A stretch of 64,000 nucleotides of DNA from Gammaproteobacteria bacterium (GTDB lineage: Bacteria > Pseudomonadota > Gammaproteobacteria > Steroidobacterales > Steroidobacteraceae), in the NCBI GenBank assembly GCA_017577615.1, contig PKRE01000001.1:620001-684000 (forward strand), written 5' to 3'. Positions within the stretch are counted from its first letter, which is position 1. The number at the start of each line of letters is the position of its first letter. Of the stretch, positions 50,682 to 60,105 are shown piece after piece. Position numbers and translations under genes: made by a program. The notes under the pieces are model-generated. The model searched no databases, was not told where the DNA came from, and saw nothing but the letters and a program-made list of their open reading frames with translations.

Positions 50682-52085
50682 TCATCCCGCCACGCGCACA
50701 TGCGCCTGCATGCCTGCCGACTGTTCGAGCGCGTCGATGAAACGACGCGCCCAGGCGGAGAGGTCGTTTCGGCGAAGCACCTCCAGCATGGCCGTGTGAC
50801 GCTCGCGCCGCTCGGGCAGCGGCATTTCGAGCGCAGCCTGCATCGCATGGCTCACGGTACGCGTGTCGTATGGATTGACAAGCAGCGCTGTGCTGAGCTC
50901 TCGAGCCGCGCCCGCCAAAGTGGAGAGGATCAGCACGCCGGGGTTGTCCGGATCCTGAGCTGCGACGAATTCCTTCGCAACCAGGTTCATGCCGTCTCGA
51001 AGCGGCGTCACGATGCCGACGTTCGCGGCACGAAGGAACCCCAGCAGCGTCGTATGCGGGAAGTTACGATTCAGATAACGGATCGGGGTCCAGTCCGTGT
51101 CTCCGAAGCGCCCATTCGTGCGTCCGGCCACCTGCTCGAGCGCCTGCCGCATATTGGCGTAGGCGCGCACATCGGTACGCGACAATGGTGCAATTTGAAT
51201 ATAGGTGATGTGTCCGCGATTTTCCGGATACGTTTCGAGGAACTGCTGGTAGGCGTTGAAACGCTCGACCAGACCTTTGCTGTAATCGAGCCGGTCCACC
51301 CCGACCATGAGCGCTCGGGACATGAGGCTGTCGACCATGCGTTTGACCACGTCCGTCTGCATCGCGGCGGTCGCCTGTGACTGGATGGCCTCGACGTCCA
51401 CGCCGATCGGAAAGACGTCCGCATGCAACAGTCGGTCACCGACTCGAATGCGATTGTCGGCACGGATCGCCTCGTGCCCGAACAAGTGCTCGATGCCGGA
51501 GTGGAACGCGCGCAAATCGTTCTCGGTCTGAAAGCCGACCACATCGTAATGCGTCAAGTCGCGCAAGAGCTCCGCGTAAGCCGGCAGCACGCGAAGCATC
51601 TCAATGTTTGGGAAAGGAATGTGCAGGAAGAACCCGATCGGCTGCCGTAAGCCGCTTTCCCGCAGGAGACGTCCGAGCGGGATCAAGTGATAGTCGTGCA
51701 CCCAGACCAAGTCCTGCGGTTGCAGCAGCGGCAAGAGGCGCTGTGCAAAGATGCGATTGACGTTCTCGTACGCGTCGCGCTCCTCGGCTGAGTAGCGCAT
51801 ATCGCGCAGAAAATAATGGAACAGCGGCCACAGCAGGTTGTTCGCGTAGCCGTTGTAGTACAGCTCGTACTCGACCTGACGCAGCTCGATCGTGGCGTAC
51901 GTCACTCCTGCACGAATGTGAATATCCGGCTCGCCCGGCTCGTGCTGGGTCGTCTCACCGCCCCATCCGAACCATAACCCCCCCGTGCGCTTGAGCGCAT
52001 TCAAGATCCCTACGGCCAGACCACCCGGTGCAGTCGACTTACGTGGCACGGAAATCCGGTTCGAGACACAGACGAGTCGTCTCAC
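50682..52085 (-). CDS. otsA: Trehalose-6-phosphate synthase
   Basis: A 467-residue GT20 glycosyltransferase joining UDP-glucose and glucose-6-phosphate for the osmoprotectant trehalose. Landmarks: VCVSNRISVPRKSTAPGGLA (the N-terminal glucose-6-phosphate loop), LVWVHDYHLIPLGRLLRESG, VGVDRLDYSKGLVERFNAY and DGMNLVAKEFVAAQDP. The start is GTG at 52083-52085. The partner phosphatase otsB is not adjacent. Its place beside an MscS channel gene may reflect a shared osmotic theme. Confidence 0.95.
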   Translation of the reverse strand: MRRLVCVSNRISVPRKSTAPGGLAVGILNALKRTGGLWFGWGGETTQHEPGEPDIHIRAGVTYATIELRQVEYELYYNGYANNLLWPLFHYFLRDMRYSAEERDAYENVNRIFAQRLLPLLQPQDLVWVHDYHLIPLGRLLRESGLRQPIGFFLHIPFPNIEMLRVLPAYAELLRDLTHYDVVGFQTENDLRAFHSGIEHLFGHEAIRADNRIRVGDRLLHADVFPIGVDVEAIQSQATAAMQTDVVKRMVDSLMSRALMVGVDRLDYSKGLVERFNAYQQFLETYPENRGHITYIQIAPLSRTDVRAYANMRQALEQVAGRTNGRFGDTDWTPIRYLNRNFPHTTLLGFLRAANVGIVTPLRDGMNLVAKEFVAAQDPDNPGVLILSTLAGAARELSTALLVNPYDTRTVSHAMQAALEMPLPERRERHTAMLEVLRRNDLSAWARRFIDALEQSAGMQAHVRVAG

Positions 52086-52441
52086 GCGCTCCTGACCCTC
52101 ACAACCTCATCGAATAAGGAACCGCCACTGGTTGTCGAAGGTTCCCTACAGTTCCACATCGCGACCCACGTCCGAGTCTCACGCTGTCAGTCCCGAATCA
52201 TGGCGACGCCATATAGCGCTTGTTAGAATCCGCGGCCCCGGCGGAACCCTGCATGTCGGCGCGCAGCCGCATCCGCGGCGCATCGCCGACGCATTTCAGC
52301 TACATCCGAAGCAGCTTGTGAGAGCTCTGCACCGTCGACGCGCAGACGACTCTCGGGGCATCGCCCCACAATGAGCTTGGCAAGAAGCCTGAGGTTCAGC
52401 CGGCACGAAGAGTCGACGAGCCGCGAACAGTTGGAGCACAA
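52086..52441. other. Divergent intergenic region between otsA and mdh
   Basis: Some 350 bases with no recognised gene; it must hold the otsA promoter on one strand and the mdh promoter on the other. A small GGGG-CATCG-CCCC hairpin lies near the middle. The mdh ATG is preceded by GGAG. Confidence 0.45.
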
Positions 52442-53425
52442 ATGTCTACGAAGAGTCCCGTGAACGTCGCCATCACCGGTGCTGCCGGCCAAATCGGTTA
52501 CGCCCTTGCTTTCCGTATCGCGTCCGGTCAGATGCTCGGTGAGGATCAACCCATCAACCTGCACCTGCTTGAGATCACGCCCGCCCTGCCTGCGCTACAG
52601 GGCGTCGTCATGGAGCTCAACGACTGTGCGTTTCCCACGCTGAACAAGATCGTGGCGACCGACGATCCGCACGTCGCATTCAAGGATTGCGACATCGCGC
52701 TGCTGGTCGGCGCAAAGCCGCGTGGGCCAGGTATGGAGCGCAAAGACTTGCTGCTCGCGAACGCACAGATCTTCTCGGCACAAGGCAAGGCACTCGATGC
52801 CGTCGCCAAGCGCGACGTTCGTGTGCTCGTCGTCGGCAATCCCGCGAACACGAATGCGCTCATCGCACAACGCAATGCCCCGGGTCTGAATCCGGCGAAC
52901 TTCACTGCCATGATGCGACTCGATCACAATCGAGCTATCGCGCAGCTCGCCGAAAAGACCGGGCAACACGTCACGAAAATTCAGCGCGTCACGATCTGGG
53001 GCAACCACTCGTCGACGCAGTATCCTGACCTGCACCATGCGCTCGTCGACGGCAAGCCGGCCCTCTCCTTGGTCGACCAGCAGTGGTATGAGGAAACGTT
53101 CATCCCCGTCGTTCAGCAGCGCGGCGCGGCAATCATCAAGGCTCGCGGCGCCTCCTCGGCCGCCTCGGCTGCGTCGGCTGCGATCGATCACATCCGCAAC
53201 TGGGTGAAAGGCACACCCGATGGCGATTGGGTGAGCATGGCCGTGCCCTCCGATGGCAGCTACGGCATTCCGGCCGGTGTCATTTTCGGCTATCCGGTGA
53301 CGTGCAAGGACGGTCAGTATCAAATCGTGCAGGGTTTGGAGATCAACGAGTTCAGCCGCAAGCGGCTCGACGCCACGTATCAGGAGCTGCTCGAGGAACG
53401 GGACGGCGTGAAGGACCTCCTCTAG
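52442..53425 (+). CDS. mdh: Malate dehydrogenase
   Basis: A 327-residue NAD-dependent enzyme interconverting malate and oxaloacetate in the TCA cycle. The dinucleotide loop is AITGAAGQIGYALAFRIASG, the substrate arginines lie in GAKPRGPGMERKDLL and MRLDHNRAIAQLAEKTG, and the catalytic His is in IWGNHSSTQYPD. Length and motifs match the type found in many gammaproteobacteria lacking the E. coli form. A 12-bp palindrome AGCCTGCAGGCT overlaps the stop codon and could form a 3' hairpin. Confidence 0.96.
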   Translation: MSTKSPVNVAITGAAGQIGYALAFRIASGQMLGEDQPINLHLLEITPALPALQGVVMELNDCAFPTLNKIVATDDPHVAFKDCDIALLVGAKPRGPGMERKDLLLANAQIFSAQGKALDAVAKRDVRVLVVGNPANTNALIAQRNAPGLNPANFTAMMRLDHNRAIAQLAEKTGQHVTKIQRVTIWGNHSSTQYPDLHHALVDGKPALSLVDQQWYEETFIPVVQQRGAAIIKARGASSAASAASAAIDHIRNWVKGTPDGDWVSMAVPSDGSYGIPAGVIFGYPVTCKDGQYQIVQGLEINEFSRKRLDATYQELLEERDGVKDLL

Positions 53426-53555
53426 CCTGCAGGCTCTAGGCGGTTAGGCTGCATAGGCGCGCAGCCGCGCATATATAAGAGCTCCGGTCAACAGCCAAGC
53501 GCCGAGAGCCAGTCCGGTTCGCGACTCGCGACACGCGAGCTCATGAACGGGACAC

Positions 53556-53585
53556 GGGAATGGGGAACACGCCTTCCCCATTCCC
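53556..53585. repeat. ATTCCCC-type inverted repeat upstream of fadE
   Basis: GGGAATGGGGAA (53556-53567) and TTCCCCATTCCC (53574-53585) form a perfect 12-bp stem with a six-base loop, and the CCCCATT unit is repeated just after. It lies between mdh and fadE and belongs to the G-tract intergenic repeats scattered in the window. Confidence 0.7.
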
Positions 53586-53707
53586 CATTCCCCCACTCCC
53601 TTCCCACCACGCTCAGCTTGCCGCTCGCGAGCGCACGAGCTAGTGTCACTGGCACTGACTCGACATGGGTTGCGGTGATCCGAAACCCTCAGCGCGGAGT
53701 TGTTCCA

Positions 53708-56185
53708 GTGGGCAGTGTTCTCTGGTTCTTGCTGTTTCTGATCGGTGCGCTCGTCCTCGCGTATCAGCGCGTCTCGCTTCTCGCGGCGACGGTTGCCTAT
53801 GGCGCTGCGCTGTTCGTCTACGCACTCTTCGGCGACGGAAGCCTGCCGTGGATGATCGTGCTGTGGCTGATCCTGGCCTTGCTCGTCCTGCTCAACATAG
53901 ACGCGGTCCGGATCCGCTTCATCACGCGTCCGTTCTTGCGCACCTATCGCCGCATGCTGCCCTCCATGTCACAAACAGAGAAGGACGCGCTCGAAGCGGG
54001 CACGGTGTGGTGGGATGGCGAGCTGTTCACTGGCGATCCCAACTGGGAGAAGCTGCTTTCCGCAGCAGCACCGAAGCTCTCAGCGGAAGAGCAAGCCTTT
54101 CTCGACGGACCCTGCGAAGAGCTCTGCCGCATGATCGACGACTGGGAGATCACACACCGTCGCGCCGATCTGCCGCCGCACATCTGGGAGTTTCTGAAGA
54201 CCAAGGGCTTCTTCGCCATGATCATCCCGAAGAAGTACGGCGGTCTGGAGTTTTCCGCTTACGCGCACTCGTGTGTCCTCATGAAGCTTGCGAGCCGTTC
54301 GACCACTGTCAGCTCCACGGTGGCGGTGCCGAACTCTCTGGGGCCGGCCGAATTGCTCCTGCATTACGGCACGGAGGAACAGCGCGAGTATTACCTGCCG
54401 CGGCTTGCACGGGGTGAAGAGATCCCCTGCTTCGCGTTGACCGGCCCACGCGCAGGCTCGGATGCCGCCTCGATCCCCGACACAGGCGTGGTATGCAAAG
54501 GCGTCTACGAAGGCCGTGAGGTGATCGGCATCCGGCTCAACTTTTCGAAGCGCTACATCACGCTCGCACCGGTCGCGACCGTCATCGGGCTCGCCTTCAA
54601 GCTCTATGATCCCGACCACCTGCTCGGCGGTGACCGTACCGACTATGGCATCACGTGCGCGCTGATCCCACGTAACACGCCGGGCATCAAGATCGGGCGC
54701 AGACATTTCCCGTTGAACATCCCGTTCCAAAACGGCCCGATCGAAGGCAAGGACGTCTTCGTCCCGGTGGACTTCATCATTGGCGGGCCGAAGATGGCAG
54801 GACAGGGCTGGCGCATGCTCGTCGAGCAGCTCTCGGTCGGTCGCTGTATATCGTTGCCGTCAAACGCAACCGGCGGCGCGAAGGCGGCGGTGTTTGCCAC
54901 GAGCGCTTATGCGCGCATCCGCCGCCAGTTCAATCTACCCATCGGCCAGTTCGAAGGCGTGGCCGAGGTGCTGGCGCGGATGGCTGGGTACACCTACATC
55001 ATGGATGCCGCCCGCTCCGTGACGACCGGCGCGATCGACGGCGGCGCGAAACCGTCGGTGCCGTCGGCAATGCTGAAGTACCACGTGACCGAGCTCGGGC
55101 GCCTTGTTGCGAACGATGCGATGGACATCCACGGCGGCAAGGGCATCTGCTTGGGTCCGAAGAATTATCTCGCGCGCGGCTATCAGGTCGTCCCGATCGC
55201 CATCACGGTCGAAGGGGCCAACCTGCTGACACGCAGCCTCATCATCTTCGGTCAGGGCGCGATCCGCTGTCATCCGTTCGTGCTGCGCGAGATGAACGCC
55301 GCACGAGAAAAGGACAAGCGCAAGGGGTTGCGGGAATTCGACGAGGCGCTCTTCGCCCACATCGGCTTCACGATCAGCAACGCAGTGCGCTCGCTCATCA
55401 TGGCGCTCACGCTGGCGCGCTTCTCGCGAGTACCCGACACCGGCCCCACACAGCGCTTCTATCAGCACATCAATCGCTTCAGCGCCTCGTTCGCGTTCGC
55501 CACGGACGTGGCGATGCTGGCGCTCGGCGGATACCTGAAAAAGAAGGAGAGCTTGTCGGCGCGGCTGGGCGATGTGCTCTCGTGCATGTATCTGGCGTCG
55601 ATGGTGCTCAAGCACTACGAGAATCAGGGTCGGCCGGAGGAAGACTTGCCGCTCGTGGAATGGGCTTGCCGCACGCTGCTGTATCGAGCTCAGGAACAGC
55701 TGCACCTCTTCCTGCGTAATTTTCCCAACCCTGTGCTCGCCGCTCTCATGCGCTTCTTCATCTTCCCGCGTGGAATGACGTATCACGCACCTCACGATCG
55801 CATTGGTTACGACATCGTCGCTCAGTTGCTGCGCTCGACGATGACGCGCGATCGGCTGACGGACGGTATCTATCGCACCGTGGAGCCCGGCAACCCGCTC
55901 GGCCAATTGCACGAGGCTCTAGTGCTTGCCGACACCGCCGAGCCACTCGAGCGACGTATCCGCGTCGAAGGCATCAAGACCGGCCGCGTCACGGCGCTCG
56001 ACTTGCCCGGTCAGATCGAACAGGCGTTGGAAGCTGGCATCCTGTCAGAAGCGGAAGCTGCCACGCTGCGCGAGTACGACCGCCGCGTCATGGAGATCAT
56101 TCACGTGGACGACTTTACATCCGAAGAGATGGCCGCCGAGCGTCACGCACCGGAGATGAGAGCACAGCGCGCGAGCACTGCATGA
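53708..56185 (+). CDS. fadE: Acyl-CoA dehydrogenase FadE
   Basis: An 825-residue membrane-associated acyl-CoA dehydrogenase, the first step of beta-oxidation. It matches E. coli FadE over its length: two N-terminal hydrophobic spans (LWFLLFLIGALVLAYQRVSL and MIVLWLILALLVLLNIDAVR), then GTVWWDGELFTGDPNWEKL, FFAMIIPKKYGGLEFSAYAH, EIPCFALTGPRAGSDAASIP, FPLNIPFQNGPIEGKDVFVP and GQGAIRCHPFVLREMNAARE. The GTG at 53708 is preferred, since the frame runs 165 bases upstream through a repeat region with no homology. The length agrees with E. coli FadE (814). Confidence 0.94.
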   Translation: MGSVLWFLLFLIGALVLAYQRVSLLAATVAYGAALFVYALFGDGSLPWMIVLWLILALLVLLNIDAVRIRFITRPFLRTYRRMLPSMSQTEKDALEAGTVWWDGELFTGDPNWEKLLSAAAPKLSAEEQAFLDGPCEELCRMIDDWEITHRRADLPPHIWEFLKTKGFFAMIIPKKYGGLEFSAYAHSCVLMKLASRSTTVSSTVAVPNSLGPAELLLHYGTEEQREYYLPRLARGEEIPCFALTGPRAGSDAASIPDTGVVCKGVYEGREVIGIRLNFSKRYITLAPVATVIGLAFKLYDPDHLLGGDRTDYGITCALIPRNTPGIKIGRRHFPLNIPFQNGPIEGKDVFVPVDFIIGGPKMAGQGWRMLVEQLSVGRCISLPSNATGGAKAAVFATSAYARIRRQFNLPIGQFEGVAEVLARMAGYTYIMDAARSVTTGAIDGGAKPSVPSAMLKYHVTELGRLVANDAMDIHGGKGICLGPKNYLARGYQVVPIAITVEGANLLTRSLIIFGQGAIRCHPFVLREMNAAREKDKRKGLREFDEALFAHIGFTISNAVRSLIMALTLARFSRVPDTGPTQRFYQHINRFSASFAFATDVAMLALGGYLKKKESLSARLGDVLSCMYLASMVLKHYENQGRPEEDLPLVEWACRTLLYRAQEQLHLFLRNFPNPVLAALMRFFIFPRGMTYHAPHDRIGYDIVAQLLRSTMTRDRLTDGIYRTVEPGNPLGQLHEALVLADTAEPLERRIRVEGIKTGRVTALDLPGQIEQALEAGILSEAEAATLREYDRRVMEIIHVDDFTSEEMAAERHAPEMRAQRASTA

Positions 56186-56293
56186 TGTATCGTCGTGGGC
56201 GACCAACGTTGCAAGCCGATCACGTTGCCCGCAACGCACCGATGACGTCCGCATCGGCACCCGCTCGAGGGCGACGTGTACCGATACAGCTGT

Positions 56294-57463
56294 ATGGCTT
56301 CGCGCGCGATTCTTCACGTCGACATGGACGCGTTCTACGCGTCCGTCGAGGCACTTGATGACCCAAGCTTGCGTGGCAAGCCGCTCATCGTCGGCGGCAC
56401 GGGTCCGCGCGGCGTGGTCGCGGCTGCGAGCTACGAAGTCAGGAAGTTCGGCGTGCATTCGGCGATGCCGATGCGCGAGGCATTACGACGCTGTCCACAT
56501 GCGATCTGCGTGCGGCCCCGTTTCGAGCGCTACCGAGAGGTATCGCGGGTCGTCTTCGACATCTTCCACGCTTTCACCCCGATCGTCGAAGGCTTGTCGC
56601 TCGATGAGGCATTTCTCGATGTGACGCAAAGTCTGCGCGCGTTCGGTCCGGCGGATGCGATCGCTGCGCAGATCAAGCAACGCATCCGCGAGCAAACTGG
56701 TCTCACGGCATCCGTCGGGGTCGCTCCGAACAAGCTGGTCGCGAAGATTGCCTCCGATCTGCGCAAGCCGGATGGGCTCGTGGTCGTGCCTGCCGAGGCG
56801 GTCACGGAGCTCCTCGATCCGCTGTCCGTGCGCAAGCTCTTCGGCATCGGCAACAAGACCGCGCTGCAGCTCGAACGCATCGGCATTCGCACGCTCAAGG
56901 AGCTACGTGCCGCACCGGACGCACTGTTGCGACCAATATTCGGTCGCTATGTCGCGCTCATGAAAGCACGTGCTGCAGGCATCGATGATCGACCGGTGAT
57001 CGCCGAATGGGACGAGAAACAGATTTCCTCGGAAGAGACCTTCGATACCGACCTCACCGACGTACGCACGCTGCACGATCAGCTCGCGCGCCTTGCCGAT
57101 CGCACGGCATCGCGACTGCGTGCGCAGGGCTGGCTCGCCGGCCTAGTGGTCGTGAAGATCCGACGCAACGACTTCAAGACATATACACGACAGGCCCGGC
57201 TACAGCCAGCAACACAGCAGACCCGTCCCATCTTGTCGGCTGCCGGTCGCCTGCTGAATGAATGGCACCAGGAGCAGCCTCACGCAGCCGTGCGACTGCT
57301 CGGGGTGGCTGCTCGTGATCTGTCGGCCGTGCCGCAACTCGAGCTATTCGCCTCGCCCGAGCAAGAACGAGAGCGCGAGCTCGATGCGACCATCGATCAG
57401 ATCCGCGCCAAGTTCGGCCACGGCGCGCTCTACCGCGCAGCCGCGCTGCGCCGAGCGAAGTAG
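56294..57463 (+). CDS. dinB: DNA polymerase IV (Y-family, DinB)
   Basis: A 389-residue translesion polymerase. The palm-domain motif is HVDMDAFYASVEALDDPSLR, and the second catalytic acidic pair is in LSLDEAFLDVT. The helix-hairpin-helix region reads LFGIGNKTALQLERIGIRTL and the little-finger domain follows. A beta-clamp binding motif QLELF lies near the C-terminus. It is somewhat longer than E. coli DinB (351). The ATG at 56294 is chosen over a GTG six codons upstream. No LexA box was seen in the short gap before it. Confidence 0.95.
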   Translation: MASRAILHVDMDAFYASVEALDDPSLRGKPLIVGGTGPRGVVAAASYEVRKFGVHSAMPMREALRRCPHAICVRPRFERYREVSRVVFDIFHAFTPIVEGLSLDEAFLDVTQSLRAFGPADAIAAQIKQRIREQTGLTASVGVAPNKLVAKIASDLRKPDGLVVVPAEAVTELLDPLSVRKLFGIGNKTALQLERIGIRTLKELRAAPDALLRPIFGRYVALMKARAAGIDDRPVIAEWDEKQISSEETFDTDLTDVRTLHDQLARLADRTASRLRAQGWLAGLVVVKIRRNDFKTYTRQARLQPATQQTRPILSAAGRLLNEWHQEQPHAAVRLLGVAARDLSAVPQLELFASPEQERERELDATIDQIRAKFGHGALYRAAALRRAK

Positions 57464-57632
57464 CTGCTCCGGTAGTTGGGCACGGGCGCGCATTGCCGTG
57501 CTTGTGTTGAGGCATCCTCGCGAAGCGAAACGTAGGCTTTCCTGGCGGAGGGTACTCTCCAGGACGCTTGCGTCGGCCACGGACCGTGTATATGCTCGTT
57601 GCCGTCTCCACGGCAGTGCAGGAAGCACCACG

Positions 57633-58313
57633 ATGATCTCGCGACACATGGAACGTGTGCCGGGCTATCGTAGCCCTGTTCTTCCCAGCGATCTGCTTGC
57701 GCGCATTCACGCGCTGAACAGCGATTATCTGGAGCTCTTGGCCACCGGATCGTTTGCATCGGACGATCTCGATGGCAACCCTTGTGCTCGGAGCATTGGC
57801 ACCCAACTGCGCGAGCTTTCGCACGATCAGCGGGCCCGCTTGGCTGCGGCGCCTTACGCGCTCTACTCGCTCAGGCTCGATCATTCACGTTGCTGGCGCG
57901 ATCCGTGCTCGGTCATGGCACTCGTCGCCTCAGAGCGCTATCGCCCAAGCGAGGTGTCCGCCGAGGCCCTCTTCTGCGAAACCGTGCTGCTGCAAGCGTG
58001 GCATGTGGCGAACACGAGCCCGCTCGCGGCACGCGTCGTCTATGCAATGACAGACGCAGCACGCACATGGCTTGCAAGCGCGCCGCTGTGGCTGCTCAAG
58101 AAGCTGGCGCTCGAGCATAGCCGCGTGCTGACGCCGCGATGGCCCGCCAATCCGTGCTTCTGGCCGGACTTGTTACGGTTTGCACGAGAAGACGACCGCG
58201 CACGGCTCGCAACCACTCAGCTCTTGGGCTTGCAGCTGGTCGCGGTGGAGCTGGAGTCGGCGCGCGAGACGCGCGCCGTGGAGATCGGAAATCGGCGGCA
58301 AGAGCACCCATAG
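57633..58313 (+). CDS. FlhD-like protein with an unrecognised C-terminal extension
   Basis: A 226-residue product. Residues about 19-88 (for example LLARIHALNSDYLELLATGS and IGTQLRELSHDQRARLAAA) resemble E. coli FlhD as I remember it: LLKHIYDINLSYLLLA, INEEMATTLAALTLPQMVKLA and the following FRFD versus LRLD. The remaining 130 residues (from MALVASERYRPSEVSAEALF) are predicted helical and match nothing I know. It lies 78 bases upstream of an FlhC-like gene, in the flhD-flhC order. The ATG at 57633 has AGGAAG upstream. The frame is open further 5' through dinB but without support. I infer it is a partner of the FlhC-like protein, to be tested. Confidence 0.6.
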   Translation: MISRHMERVPGYRSPVLPSDLLARIHALNSDYLELLATGSFASDDLDGNPCARSIGTQLRELSHDQRARLAAAPYALYSLRLDHSRCWRDPCSVMALVASERYRPSEVSAEALFCETVLLQAWHVANTSPLAARVVYAMTDAARTWLASAPLWLLKKLALEHSRVLTPRWPANPCFWPDLLRFAREDDRARLATTQLLGLQLVAVELESARETRAVEIGNRRQEHP

Positions 58314-58391
58314 CGCACTTACGTGCGGTCCTAGCCCAATTCCCAGCGCCCGCTGCCCGATGAGACAACCCGATGAGACAAGGAGACGTCC

Positions 58392-59030
58392 ATGCACATC
58401 AGCAACGAACGCTATTTCGACGAGCGCAAGCGCCACGACTTGGCATTACGGATGATCCGTCACGAGGCTCGTACCTGCACGATTCGGCTCTGCACGGGCC
58501 TGACGGACGATCGCATCCGCTGTCTGTATCAGGCATACGCGCGACACCAACCTTCGATTCGCATGCGCCGTCATCGTGGCAAGTCACCGCGCCGCATTGC
58601 CTTCTTCACACGCAACCCGCGGGTGCTCTTCGAGTCCTCACTGCTCGCGAGTCTATTCGCAGTGTTCGGTCTCTTGAGCGCGGCTCGACCCATAGCGGAC
58701 CGGCTCGTCTATGTCGAGCAGTTCTGCGATGCGTACGAAACGTTCGTGCAGATCGCACCCGAGAGCGAGATCTCGTTCGAGCATGGTTGGTTCCTGCTGC
58801 ACTTACTGCTGCAGAACAGGAATCTGAGCATGCTGCGTTGCCGACGATGCAGCGCGCGCTACCTACACGATCGCACCACGGTCCTGAAACAGACCTGCCC
58901 TTCCTGCAGGCTGAAGGAAATGCCCCGACAGCGGCCCCAGCGCATCTTGCGATCGGTCGTATCTTCATCGCACCGTCGACAGTCACTGCGCGCACCGCTA
59001 GCGCATTGCGCTGATAGACTGACGGCATGA
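58392..59030 (+). CDS. FlhC-like transcriptional regulator
   Basis: A 212-residue protein resembling FlhC, the zinc-binding subunit of the flagellar master regulator FlhD4C2. The N-terminal helices DLALRMIRHEARTCTIRLCT and TDDRIRCLYQAYARHQPS match its helical core. Near the C-terminus two Cys pairs (LRCRRCSARY and KQTCPSCRLK) reproduce the zinc site. AAGGAGA is placed ideally before the ATG. It overlaps nudC by four bases (ATGA). No flagellar gene is present in the window, so its targets are unknown. Confidence 0.75.
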   Translation: MHISNERYFDERKRHDLALRMIRHEARTCTIRLCTGLTDDRIRCLYQAYARHQPSIRMRRHRGKSPRRIAFFTRNPRVLFESSLLASLFAVFGLLSAARPIADRLVYVEQFCDAYETFVQIAPESEISFEHGWFLLHLLLQNRNLSMLRCRRCSARYLHDRTTVLKQTCPSCRLKEMPRQRPQRILRSVVSSSHRRQSLRAPLAHCADRLTA

Positions 59031-59983
59031 CCATCTCACGCTCGGATGCGAATCCTCTCGGTGGCCCGTACATCGATCGCGTGGTGCACTGGCGCAAGGA
59101 CGAGACGCGCCTGCGCGCGGCGCTGGAGGATCCGCGCAGCCTGTTCGTTCCGGTGTGGCGCGATCAATGTCTCGTGCGGTGCACGCGCGAGGCGATCACC
59201 GCGTGCGTCGTCTCGGATCTGCGCCGGAGCGTTCAAATCGATCTCAGCGACGTCGTGCTGCTCGGCGCGATCGAGCAGCGTGCCTGCTTCGCCGTGTCGC
59301 TGACCTCGCCCGAGCTGCCGCCGCTCGGTGACGATGTCGAAGCGCGCGATCTGCGCTCCATCGCCGGCGAGCTCCCTGCGCACGAGGCGGGCCTGCTGGC
59401 ATACGCGCGGGCGATGCTTTATTGGCGCGAGCGCCATCGCTTCTGCGGACGTTGCAGCGCGCCGATGCGCGCGATCCAGGCAGGCCACGTTCACCAATGC
59501 ACCAATCCCGAGTGCGGCAACCAAGTCTTCCCTCGCATCGATCCAGCCATCATCGTGCTCGTCACAGACGGCGAGCGCGCCCTGCTCGGACGGCAGCCCT
59601 CCTGGCCACCCGGCCGATACTCCACGATCGCAGGCTTCGTCGAGCCCGGAGAAAGCTTGGAAGACGCGGTCATGCGGGAGGTCAAGGAAGAAACCGGTGT
59701 GACGGTCGAAACCGTCTCATACCACTCTTCTCAGCCCTGGCCCTTTCCATCCTCCCTCATGCTCGGGTTCATGGCGACGGCGCGCGCCCAGCCGATTCGG
59801 CTGCTGGACGGCGAGCTCGAGGACGCTCGCTGGGTGACCAGAGAACAGCTCGCGCGGGGCGAGATCGGATTACCGCCCGCCCATTCGATCTCCTTCCGAC
59901 TGATCGAAGAGTGGTACGACTCAAAGGCCGCCACGCCCCTGCGTCAGGAACCTCACGTCAGAATGGTCAGCACGAACCGTTGA
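59027..59983 (+). CDS. nudC: NADH pyrophosphatase / NAD-cap decapping enzyme NudC
   Basis: A 318-residue Nudix hydrolase that splits NADH or removes NAD caps from RNA. The zinc ribbon is RFCGRCSAPMRAIQAGHVHQ and CTNPECGNQ, four Cys in all. The Nudix box GFVEPGESLEDAVMREVKEE is complete, and the NudC-specific SQPWPFPSSLMLGFMA follows. The ATG overlaps the FlhC-like stop, implying translational coupling, an unexpected pairing of a regulator and a nucleotide hydrolase. Confidence 0.95.
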   Translation: MTISRSDANPLGGPYIDRVVHWRKDETRLRAALEDPRSLFVPVWRDQCLVRCTREAITACVVSDLRRSVQIDLSDVVLLGAIEQRACFAVSLTSPELPPLGDDVEARDLRSIAGELPAHEAGLLAYARAMLYWRERHRFCGRCSAPMRAIQAGHVHQCTNPECGNQVFPRIDPAIIVLVTDGERALLGRQPSWPPGRYSTIAGFVEPGESLEDAVMREVKEETGVTVETVSYHSSQPWPFPSSLMLGFMATARAQPIRLLDGELEDARWVTREQLARGEIGLPPAHSISFRLIEEWYDSKAATPLRQEPHVRMVSTNR

Positions 59984-60105
59984 GCCGACACGTGACTCAC
60001 CGGTCACGGCTCGTCACAATCGCATGTCAACGATTGCGCTCACGCTGCGTTCAGCAACGTAGTGCATCCTTTGTGGCCTGAAGGAAATCTGGATCACCAC
60101 GTCGA

